Below are positions 25,117 through 33,641 of a stretch of DNA of 64,000 bases, in pieces. The position numbers were made by a program, and so were the translations under genes. A model generated the notes under the pieces. That model worked only from the letters and a program-made list of their open reading frames with translations, was not told the DNA's origin and did not search any database. Source of the DNA: Aristolochia californica (lineage: Eukaryota > Streptophyta > Magnoliopsida > Piperales > Aristolochiaceae); NCBI GenBank assembly GCA_029961685.1, contig JARWKL010000007.1:15819013-15883012 (forward strand). Direction: 5' to 3'. Position 1 is the stretch's first letter, and every line of letters starts with the position of its first letter.

Positions 25117-27139
25117 TTGTGGTGTGTGAATAGATATTTTTTATTTACATTAGTTATTATTTTAAATATTTTCCACACATCAACTATAAATTTTTTATTT
25201 TGTTGTGATCTTTTTTGGCCTTTTGTTTTACGGGATGAAGGGGGAGCGAAAACTCAAAGTTCTGATTCAAGAAAAAAGTGTACATCTAAAATGGAAATGC
25301 ACAATGCACAAATGTAGAGGGAGATATTTCCAAAGAGTGTCTGTATGTTTTAGGGATCGTATGCTCTTTTTTGTTTTATTATCTATGGTCTTGCAATCGT
25401 CGGGAAACGGGGGAGGCGGGCGATTTTTAACTCAGTGTTGACTTCGAATCCATAAGTAATTTCTTACAAAAATATAGCCCGTTACGCATGCCAAATCACT
25501 TTACAATCATCTGTGATTGTAAGCTCAAATTTTTGAATATGGGCATAATAATGGCTTGTTTGACTCGGGCAAATATCCCACCGCAACTTCACTTGAGAAT
25601 TTAATGAGCGTTTGTTATTCTCTTTAAAGGCTTTGGATCCATAGGTCATTTGATTCTTTAACATGTGTTTGGCATGCATATCCATTTTTAAAACATTTGT
25701 AGAAAATATCTCCTTCAAGTAAAATTCCAAGAAATTAGTTTTGGACTAGTGGAATTTCCCAAACTTAGATAACAAAACTTTTGGGTTCATTTGTGGTGTG
25801 TGAATAAATTTTCTTCATTTACTTTTTTTATTGTTTTAAACTTTTTCCGTACATCAACTATGAAATTTTCAATTTGCTATGATCTATTTGCCTTTTTTGT
25901 TTACGGGATGAACGTAGAGCGAAAAACTCGAAGTTTTAATTTAAGAAAAATGTGTACATCTAAAACGGAAATGCACAATGCACATATCTAGAGAGGGATA
26001 AATCCAAAGAGTGTCTGTAATTTGTAGGGATTGTAAGCACTTTTTCGTTTTTATATCTTAGGTTTTGCAATCGTCAGGAAAAATGGGTTGCAGAAGATTT
26101 TTAACTGAGTGTTGAATTGCAATCCATAAGTTGTTTCATACAAAAATATAGCCTGTTACGCATGATAAATCCCATTACAATCATCTATGATTAATTATGT
26201 CAGCTTTTTGAAAATGGGCAAAATAATGGCATGTTTGACTCAGGTAAATATCCGACCGCAAGTTCACTTGAGAATTTAATGAGCGTTTGTTATTCTCTTT
26301 AAAAGCTTTGCATGCATAGCTCATTTGCATCTTTAACATGTTTCAAACATGCATATCCATTTTTAAAACATGTGTCGACGAAATCTCTTTCTTGCAAAAT
26401 TCCAAGCTATTAGGGTTAAACTGGTGGAATTTCCCAAAATTGGATAACAAAAATTTTGTGGTCATTTGTGTTGGGTGAATAAATTTTTGTTATTTATATT
26501 TTTTATTGTTTTAAATTTTTTCCTTACATCAACTACAAAATTTTTATTTTGTTGTAAGCTTTTTGCCTTATTTGTTTTCGGGAGGAAGGGAGAGCAAAAA
26601 GTCAAAGTTTTGATTTAAGAAAAAAGTGTACATCTAAAATGGAAAAGCACAATGCACAATTGTAGGGAGAGATAATTCCTAAGATTATCTGCAATTTTTA
26701 GGGATTGTAAGCTCTTTTTAGTTTTTATATCTCAGGTTTTGCAATCGTCGGGAAAAATTGGTGGCTGAGGATTTTTAACTGAGTGTTCAATTGCATTCGA
26801 TAAGTCATTTCATACCAAAATATAACCCGTTATGCATGACAAATCACTTTACAATCATCTATTATTGTTACATCAAATATTTGAAATTGGGCAAAATAAT
26901 GACTTGTTAGACTCGGGTAAATATCCCACCGCACGTTCACTTAAGAATTTAATGAGCGTTTGTTATTCTCTTTAAAAGCTTTGGATCCATAGGTCATTTG
27001 AATCTTTAACATGTTTCAAGCATGCATATCCATTTTTAAAACATGTGTAGAAAAAATCTACTTCATGTAAAATTCCAAGCTTAATAGGGTAGGACTATTG
27101 GAATTTCCTAAACTTGGTTAACAAAACTTTTGTGTTCAT
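25117..27139 (+). repeat. A-B-C trimer, units at 25117, 25791, 26466
   Basis: Units are 674, 675 and 674 bp. The A unit has TTTTTTGGCCTTTTGTTTTACG, with the T-run rearranged relative to other A units. The C unit has CpG decay at CCCGTTATGCATG (26827). Confidence 0.92.
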
Positions 27140-29148
27140 TTGTGGTGTGTGAATAGATTTTTTTATTTACATTAGTTATTATTTTAAATATTTTCCACAC
27201 ATCAACTATAAAATTTTTATTTTTTTGTGATCTTTTTTGACTTTTTAGTTTACGGGATGAAGGGGGAGTGAAAACTCAAAGTTCTGATTTAAGAAAAAAG
27301 TGTACATCTAAAATGGAAATGCACAATGCACAAATGTAGAGAGAGACATTTACTAAGAGTGTTTGTATGTTTTAGGGATCGTATGCACTCTTTCGTTTTT
27401 ATATCTAAGGTTTTGCAATCGTCGGGAAACGGGGGAGGCGGGCGATTTTTAACTAAGTGTTGACTTCAAATCCATAAGTCATTTCTTACAAAAATATAGC
27501 CCGATACGCATGACAAATCACTTTACAATCATCTATGATTGTTAGCTCAACTTTTTGAATATGGGAAAAATAATGGCTTGTTTGACTCGGGCAAATATAC
27601 CACCTCACGTTCACTTAAGAATTTGTTTATTCTCTTTAAAAGCTTTGGATCCATAGGTCATTTGAATCTTTAACATGTTTCTGGCATGCATTTCCATTTT
27701 TAAAACATGTGCAAAAAAAATCTCCTTCTTGTAAAATTCCAAGATATTAGTTTTGGACTAGTGGAATTTCCCAAACTTGGATAACAAAACTTTTGTGTTC
27801 ATTTGTGGTGTGTGAATAAATTTTCTTCATTTACTTTTTTTATTTTTTTAAACTTTTCTCGTTCATCAACTATGAAATTTTCTTTTTGCTGTGATCTATT
27901 TGCCTTTTTTGTTTACGGGATGAAGGGAGAGCGAAAAACTCAAAGTTTTGATTTAAGAAAAATGTGTACATCTAAAATGGAAATGCACAATGCACATATG
28001 TAGAGAGAGATTATTCCAAAAAGTTTCTGTAATTTTTAGGGATTGCAAGCACCTTTTCGTTTTTATATCTCAGGTTTTGCAATCATCGGGAAAAATGGGT
28101 TGCGGAGGATTTTTAATTGAGTGTTGAATTGGAATCCATAAGTTATTTCATACAAAAATATAGCCCGTTACGCATGATAAATCACATTACAATCATCTAT
28201 GATTAATTATGTCAGCTTTTTGCAAATGGGCAAAATAATGGCATGTTTGACTCGGGTAAATATCCCACCGCAAGTTCACTTGAGAATTTAATGAGCGTTT
28301 GTTATTCTCTTTAAAAGCTTTGCATCCATAGCTCCTTTTTATCTTTAACATGTTTCAAACATGCATATCCATTTTTAAAACATGTGTGGAGGAAATCTCT
28401 TTCTTGCAAAATTCCAAGCTATTAGGGTTAAACTAGTGGAATGTCCCAAAATTGGATAACAAAACTTTTGTGTTCATTTGTGTTGGGTGAATAAATTTTT
28501 TTTATTTATAATTGTTATTTTTTAAAATTTTTTCCATACATCAACGATAAAATTTTAATTTTGTTGTAAGCTTTTAGCCTTGTTTGTTTTTGGGATGATG
28601 GGACTACGAAAAGTCAAAGTTTTGATTTAAGAAAAAAGTGTACATCTAAAATGGAAAAGCACAATGCACAATTTTAGGGAGATATAATTCCAAAGAGTGT
28701 TTGTAATTTTTAGGGATTGTAAGCTCTTTTTAGTTTTTATATCTCAGGTTATGCAATCGTCGGGAAAAATTGGTGGCAGAGGATTTTAACTGTGTTGAAT
28801 TGCAATCCATAAGTCATTTCATAAAAAAATATAGCCCGTTACGCATGATAAATCACTTTACAATCATCTATGATTGTTAGATCAAATTTTCTAAAATGGG
28901 TAAAATAATGACTTGTTAGACTCGGGTAAATACCCCACCGCACGTTCACTTGAGAATTTAATGAGCGTTTGTTATTCACTTTAAAAGCTTTGGATCCAAA
29001 GGTCATTTGAATCTTTAACATGTTTCAAGCAGGCATGTCCATTTTTAAAACATGTGTATAAAAAATCTCCTTCATGTAAAATTCCAAGCTTAATAGGGTT
29101 GGACTAATGGAATTTCCCAAACTTGGATAACAAAACTTTTGTGTTCAT
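27140..29148 (+). repeat. A-B-C trimer, units at 27140, 27803, 28478
   Basis: Units are 663, 675 and 671 bp. The A unit lacks a short segment near 27624, where AGAATTTG runs into TTTATTCTC and AATGAGCG is lost. Confidence 0.92.
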
Positions 29149-29823
29149 TTGTGGTGTGTGAATAGATATTTTTTATTTACATTAGTTATTATTTTAAATA
29201 TTTTCCAAACATCAACTTTAAAATTTTTATTTTGTTGTGATCGTTTTTGCCATTTTTGTTTACGGGATGAAGGGGGGAGCGAAAACTAGAAGTTCTGATT
29301 TAAGAAAAAAGTGTACATCTAAAATGGAACTGCACAATGCACAAATGTGGAGAGAGATATTTCCAAAGAGTGTCTCTATGTTTTAGGGATTGTATGCACT
29401 CTTTTGTTTTTATATCTAAGGTTTTGCAATCGTCGGGAAACGGGGGAGGCAGGCGATTTTTAACTGAGTATTGACTTCAAATCGATAAGTCATTTCTTTC
29501 AAAAATATAGCCCGTTACGCATGACAAATCACTTTACAATCATCTATGATTGTTAGCTCAAGTTTTTGAATATGGGCAAAATAATGGCTTGTGTGACTCG
29601 GGCAAATATCCCACCGCACGTTCACTTGAGAATTTAATGAGCGTTTGTTATTCTCTTTAAAAGCTTTGGATCCATAGGTCATTTGAATCTTTAACATGTT
29701 TCTGGCATGCATATCCATTTTTAAAACATGTGTAGAAAAAATCTCCTTCATGTAAAATTCCAAGATATTAGTTTTGGACTAGTGGAATTTCCCAAACTTG
29801 GATAACAAAACTTCTGTGTTCAT
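29149..29823 (+). repeat. A unit preceding a second A unit
   Basis: A 675-bp A unit with an A tail (GATATTAGTTTTGGACTAG), followed by another A head instead of a B head. The switch must lie between about 29787 and 29838, in sequence that A and C tails share, so an exchange of A tail for C tail is likely. Confidence 0.9.
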
Positions 29824-30226
29824 TTGTGGTGTGTGAATAGATATTTTTTATTTACATTAGTTATTATTTTAAATATTTTCCACTCATCAACTATAAAAAT
29901 TTTATTTTGTTGTGATCTTTTTTGCCTTTTTTGTTTTCGGGTTGAAGGGGGGAGCGAAAACTCAAAGTTCTTATTTAAGAAAAAAATGTACATCTAAAAT
30001 GGAAATGCACAATGCACAAATGTATAGAGAGATATTTCCAATGAGTGTCTATATGTTTTAGGGATCGTATTGTTATGCACGCAATAACATTATTATTTTA
30101 GTTGTTGGATTTAATTTACTTTATTTTAATTCAATTTTAGGCCATAGGGGTATTTTTGGAATTATTTGTTAATAGGGATATTTTTAGAATATTTTATTCA
30201 TAGGAATATTTCTGTAATATTTTATT

Positions 30227-30235
30227 AAACCCTAA
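30227..30235 (+). promoter_or_regulatory. Telo-box AAACCCTAA in 5' LTR
   Basis: An exact match to the plant telo-box, 13 bp upstream of a TATA-like sequence. In plant genes this motif is found near starts of translation-related genes. Its role here is inference. The same nine bases are kept in the 3' LTR at 31811-31819. Confidence 0.5.
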
Positions 30236-30247
30236 CAGGGTGAACCC

Positions 30248-30254
30248 TATTTAA
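30248..30254 (+). promoter_or_regulatory. TATA-like box in 5' LTR
   Basis: TATTTAA within ACCCTATTTAAGGGG, placed about 178 bp into the LTR, where a U3 promoter is expected. It is the best TATA-like candidate in the LTR. The second LTR reads CCTATTTAAAGG at the same place. Confidence 0.5.
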
Positions 30255-30501
30255 GGGGTAAGAGTAATGAGAAAAGGAAGCATTGAAGTATTAAGAATTA
30301 GGTTAAATTTAGCGTAAAGAGGCTTAGAGTTCTCCTCAACGAGCTCTAGGGTTTTCAAGCTTCCCTTAGGCTTGATCTTTCATTTTCCTCTTCCCCATGT
30401 CTTCCTACTACCCCTACGGTAATGCTTGGAAGACCCGTAACCCGTGGCAGACCCCACATCCTCCCAAAGAATCCACGTGTCAGATCTGGGACCGTAACAA
30501 C

Positions 30502-30513
30502 TGGTATCAGAGC
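30502..30513 (+). promoter_or_regulatory. Primer-binding site for initiator methionine tRNA
   Basis: TGGTATCAGAGC, complementary to the 3' end of plant initiator tRNA-Met, lies 2 bp after the LTR end. This is the standard minus-strand primer site of many plant Copia and Gypsy elements and fixes the element's orientation as plus. Confidence 0.92.
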
Positions 30514-30558
30514 GGGAACACACTGGGTTATTCTATATCCCAGGAAAGATGGATTGCT

Positions 30559-30684
30559 ATGGGTAAGGAATTGGAGGAAATACGAGCACGGTTAGATTCT
30601 TCCATTGAACGTTATGGAAGGGAGAAACTTGTTGTTACAGCAAAACAGGTCATACGATCTCAAATCTCTATCTCAGACGGATAG
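30559..30684 (+). pseudogene. Possible gag N-terminal remnant (41 codons)
   Basis: An ATG 46 bp after the primer-binding site opens a short frame beginning MGKELEEIRARLDSSIERYG, then stops at 30682-30684. The charged, Glu/Arg-rich helix-like start and the position just after the primer-binding site are where gag normally begins. The frame also runs open upstream through the primer-binding site. No capsid or zinc-knuckle motif follows. It could be a chance frame. Confidence 0.3.
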
Positions 30685-30800
30685 AACGGACCATGGCCAA
30701 AAAATTCAAAAATTTTGTCTTGAGAGGCGGATGCAGAAAAACAACAGAAATCAGTCCTCCCCTGCTCACGGCAACCCAAGCACGCAGCCATAGTCCGTTA

Positions 30801-30850
30801 CGCACGGGAGGGAAAAAATTTCCTTTTCGCACGGGAGGGTGAAAATTTCC
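30801..30850 (+). repeat. Two short direct repeats in element interior
   Basis: CGCACGGGAGGG followed by an A-run and TTTCC occurs at 30801-30823 and again at 30828-30850, nearly identical and almost adjacent. They probably arose by slippage. Confidence 0.75.
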
Positions 30851-31002
30851 CGGCCATTCGGACTGGGAAATATTTCCGAGAGTCTGTCTCGGAAAAATTT
30901 CAATCAGCGAAGCCTCCAAGGGCTGCTAGTCACCGCAGAAGCAGCACGAGACTTCGTCGGCGACAATTCCGCCCTGTTCGGTTACATTCCAACAACATCT
31001 AC

Positions 31003-31100
31003 CGTCGACATTCCAACAGAAGATCGTCGGCGACATTTCCGCAGAAGAACGTTGGCGACAATTCCGCAGAAGACCCATCAGCGACATTCTAACAGAACCG
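31003..31100 (+). repeat. Imperfect tandem repeats of about 25 bp
   Basis: Four degenerate copies share the core GGCGACAATTCCGCAGAAGA: starts near 31003, 31025, 31050 and 31077. A further partial copy lies at 30955-30974. This is a minisatellite inside the element, a common feature of untranslated or spacer parts of non-autonomous LTR elements. Confidence 0.75.
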
Positions 31101-31351
31101 TGCGATATTTCGAGAGCCCTCTGTCTCGGCAACTCTCCCATCGGTGAAGCGAAGCCCCAACGGGCTGCTCTTCATAACGGAAAATCAGGCGATTCCGTCG
31201 GTGCCAGGAGAGAGGAAGGAGACGTTCGTCGGTGCCGTGAGGAAAGGATCCGCCGGCCGCAGAGTTCGGGAGTGCCGAAGGAAGAAGACGACTCCCGATT
31301 AAATCTTCCTAGCTTAGGAAAATTTAATCGGCCCGGTCCACTAAGTCGCAT

Positions 31352-31508
31352 GCCGGACCGGGTTCCTGAACCGAGTCATCCCAGGTTAACTCGGACCCCC
31401 CCCCCCCCCCCCCCCCACCACAAAAAAAAAAAAAAAAAAAAAAAAAACGCGTCCAGAAGTGTGGTCGTGCACCGGACCGGGTTCCTGAACTGAGTCAACC
31501 CAGGTTAC
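31352..31508 (+). repeat. Direct repeat pair enclosing poly-C and poly-A runs
   Basis: CCGGACCGGGTTCCTGAAC lies at about 31353-31371 and again at about 31472-31490, each followed by GAGTCA and CCCAGGTTA. Between them lie a C21 run (31396-31416) and an A26 run (31422-31447). A further A15 run is at 31522-31536. Homopolymers this long are unstable and their exact length in an assembly is doubtful. Confidence 0.8.
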
Positions 31509-31611
31509 CTCTAACCGGCCCAAAAAAAAAAAAAAATTATTGTCTTGAAGGGGGTCATAGCTATCACGGATCCTACTTCGGCACCGGTGGAGACATCGGC
31601 ATACCGACACT

Positions 31612-31655
31612 ACTTCCGAGCTTGAGGACAAGCTCGTCTTCCAAGGGGGGTGTAA
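31612..31655 (+). pseudogene. Possible degraded pol C-terminal tail before the polypurine tract
   Basis: One frame reads TTSELEDKLVFQGGCN into the 3' LTR. Plant Ty3/gypsy polyproteins often end with a Leu-Glu-Asp-Lys motif followed by a Gly-rich tail encoded by the polypurine tract. If this is right, the element is a deletion derivative of a Ty3/gypsy parent. The match is short and made from memory of the family pattern, so it is only suggestive. Confidence 0.35.
31641..31650 (+). promoter_or_regulatory. Polypurine tract
   Basis: CCAAGGGGGG ends 5 bp before the 3' LTR start at 31656. A purine run at this place primes plus-strand synthesis. The spacer TGTAA lies between the tract and the LTR. 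Confidence 0.8.
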
Positions 31656-32030
31656 TGTTATGCACGCAATAACATTATTATTTTTTTTGTTTTATTTAAT
31701 TTACTTTATTTTAATTCAGTTTTAGGCCATAGGGGTATTTTTGGAATTATTTATTAATAGGGATATTTTTCGAATATTTTATTCATAGGATATTTCTGTA
31801 ATATTTTATTAAACCCTAACAGGGTGAACCCTATTTAAAGGATAAGAGTAATGAGAAAAGGAAGCATTGAAGTATTAAGAATTAAGTTAAATTTAGCGTA
31901 AAGAGGCTTAGAGTTCTCCTCAACAAGCTCTAGGGTTTCCAAGCTTCCCTTAGGCTTGATCTTTCATTTTCGTCTTCCCCAAGTCTTCCTACTACCCCTA
32001 AGGTAATGCATGGAAGACCCGTAACCCATG
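31656..32030 (+). repeat. 3' LTR, truncated at its right end
   Basis: It begins TGTTATGCACGCAATAACA like the 5' LTR and follows it to GACCCGTAACCC at about 32027. The last roughly 54 bp, including TAACA, is absent and satellite begins at once. Several of the differences are G in the 5' copy and A in the 3' copy (for example AGGTT/AAGTT and CGAGC/CAAGC), as expected from deamination of methylated cytosine. Confidence 0.87.
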
Positions 32031-32458
32031 ACACTCTTTCATTTTTATATCCAACGTTTTGCAATCGTCGGGAAACGAGGGAGGCATGCGATTTTTAACT
32101 GAGTATTGACTTCAAATCCATAAGTCATTTCTTACAAAAATATAGCCCGTTATGCATGACAAATCACTTTACAATCATCTATGATTGTTAGCTCAACTTT
32201 TTGAATATGGGCAAAATAATGGCTTGTTTGACTCGGGCAAATATCCCACCGCACGTTCACTTGAGAATTTTATGAGCGTTTGTTATTCTCTTTAAAAGCT
32301 TTGCATCCATAGGTCATTTAAATCTTTAACATGTTTCTGGCATGCATATCAGTTTTTAAAACATGTGTAGAAAAAATCTCCTTCATGTAAAATTCCAAGA
32401 TATTAGTTTTGGACTAGTGGAATTTCCCAAACTCGGACAACAAAACTTTTGTGTTCAT

Positions 32459-33641
32459 TTGTGGTGTGTGAATAAATTTTCTTCATTTAATTTTTTTATT
32501 GTTTTAAACTTTTTCCATACATGAACTATGAAATTTTCATTTTGTTGTGATCTATTTGCCTTTTTTGTTTACGGGATGAAGGGAGAGCGAAAAACTCAGA
32601 GTTTTGATTTAAGAAAAATGTGTACATCTAAAACGGAAATGCACAATGCACATATGTAGAGAGAGATAATTCCAAAGAGTGTCTATAATTTTTAGGGATT
32701 GTAAGCACCTTTTGGTTTTTATATCTCAGGTTTTGCAATCGTCGGGAAAAATGGGTTGCGAAGGATTTTTAATTGAGTGTTGAATTGGAATCCATAAGTT
32801 ATTTCATACAAAAATATAGCCCGTTACGCATGATAAATCACATTACAATCATCTATGATTAATTATGTCAGATTTTTGCAAATGGGCAAAATAATGGCAT
32901 GTTTGACTCGGGTAAATATCCCACCGCAAGTTCACTTGAGAATTTAATGAGCGTTTGTTATTCTCTTTAAAAGCTTTGCATCCATAGCTCATTTTCATAT
33001 TTAACATGTTTCAAACATGCATATCCATTTTTAAAACATGTGTGGAGGAAATCTCTTTCTTGCAAAATTCCAAGCTATTAGGGTTAAACTAGTGGAATGT
33101 CCCAAAATTGGATAACAAAACTTTTGTGTTCATTTGTGTTGGGTGAAAAAATTTTCTTTATTTATATTTGTTATTGTTTTAAATTTTTTCCATACATCAA
33201 CGATAAAATTTTCATATTGTTGTAATCTTTTTGCCTTGTTAGTTTTCGAGATGAAGGGAGAGCGAAAAGTCAAAGTTTTGATTTAAGAAAAAAGTGTACA
33301 TCTAAAATGGAAAAGCACAATGCACAATTGTGGGGAGAGATAATTCCAAAGAGTGTCTGTAATTTTTAGGGATTTTAAGCTCTTTTTAGTTTTTAAATGT
33401 TAGGTTTTGCAATCGTCGGGAAAAATTAGTGGCAGAGGATTTTTAACTGAGTGCTGAATTCCAATCCATAAGTCATTTCATACAAAAATATAGCCAGTTA
33501 CGCATGATAAATCACTTTACAATCACCTCTGATTGTTAGATCAAATTTTTGAAAATGGGCAAAATAATGACTTGTTAGACTCGGGTAAATATCCCACCGC
33601 ACGTTCACTTGAGAATTTAATGAGCGTTCTTTTGTGTTCAT
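32459..33641 (+). repeat. B unit (32459) and deleted C unit (33134)
   Basis: The B unit is 675 bp. The C unit is only 508 bp: about 166 bp is missing at 33629, where TGAGCGTT joins CTTTTGTG, removing the BamHI region and the whole C tail. Confidence 0.9.

Larger units (their letters stand above)
1..30070 (+). repeat. Tandem satellite array, left part (unit about 675 bp; A/B/C higher-order structure)
   Basis: Head-to-tail copies of one AT-rich unit fill this stretch. The anchor TTCATTTGTG recurs at spacings mostly of 672-676 bp. Three diagnostic types alternate A-B-C for most of the stretch, giving a repeat of about 2.02 kb. All copies have the same orientation. Shared landmarks in every type include CGGGATGAAGGG, GCAATCGTCGGGAAA, CCATAAGTCATTT, GCCCGTTACGCATGA, AATTTAATGAGCGTTTG and TCCATTTTTAAAACATG. 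No gene is embedded. This kind of array is typical of plant centromeric, pericentromeric or subtelomeric heterochromatin; which one cannot be told from the sequence. Confidence 0.97.
30071..30499 (+). repeat. 5' LTR (429 bp)
   Basis: It starts TGTTATGCAC and ends CCGTAACA, so the termini are the 5-bp inverted repeat TGTTA/TAACA with the canonical TG...CA. It aligns with 31656-32030 up to GACCCGTAACCC. The right end is placed by the terminal inverted repeat and by the primer-binding site 2 bp beyond it. A less likely alternative is an end at GTGGCA near 30452, where the second LTR copy stops, but that would leave a gap of about 50 bp before the primer-binding site. Confidence 0.85.
30500..31655 (+). 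mobile_element. Internal region of the LTR element, mostly non-coding
   Basis: 1,156 bp between the LTRs. Much of it (about 30700-31400) is visibly GC-richer than the satellite and the LTRs. It contains short tandem and direct repeats, a C21 run and an A26 run, and no long reading frame with retrotransposon domains. Overlapping frames of 62-102 codons on both strands are low-complexity or antisense and show no recognisable motif. Confidence 0.85.
30071..32030 (+). mobile_element. Non-autonomous LTR retrotransposon inserted in satellite
   Basis: Two direct LTR copies (429 bp and about 375 bp) flank a 1,156-bp internal region with a primer-binding site at its left end and a polypurine tract at its right end. 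No reverse transcriptase, RNase H, protease or integrase frame is present, so the element would have needed proteins in trans. Size and layout fit the LARD/TRIM range of plant elements. The LTRs differ by roughly 15-18 positions over about 370 aligned bases by eye, so it is not a very recent insertion. A short reading frame before the polypurine tract hints at a Ty3/gypsy ancestor, but superfamily is not certain. Confidence 0.9.
29824..32458 (+). repeat. A unit split by an LTR retrotransposon
   Basis: Satellite sequence runs from 29824 to 30070 (ending AGGGATCGTAT) and resumes at 32031 (ACACTCTTTC, normally GCACTCTTTC). Without the 1,960-bp insert the unit is 675 bp, the normal A length. The insertion point is thus exact to about a base, and no satellite sequence was lost. 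Confidence 0.92.

Noticed and set aside
29515..29763. 82-codon minus-strand frame as a gene
   Set aside because: Present in every A and C unit in tandem and without promoter context. The usual methionine is internal to a frame opened by TTG. No family was recognised. Kept only as a low-interest finding.
30071..30452. Alternative 5' LTR end at GTGGCA, matching where the 3' LTR stops (CATGACA)
   Set aside because: It would leave about 50 bp before the primer-binding site, break the TGTTA/TAACA inverted repeat, and still give no target-site duplication. Not fully excluded without other copies.
30397..30684. 95-codon frame starting in the LTR
   Set aside because: It begins inside the 5' LTR and reads through the primer-binding site, so the upstream part is not a gag start. 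Only the part from 30559 is considered as a possible remnant.
30668..31147. Overlapping frames on both strands in the element interior
   Set aside because: They overlap each other in several frames, come from short GC-rich repeats and lack retrotransposon domains.
31272..31631. Proline- or phenylalanine/glycine-run proteins
   Set aside because: They are translations of the C21 and A26 homopolymers on the two strands, not real coding sequence.
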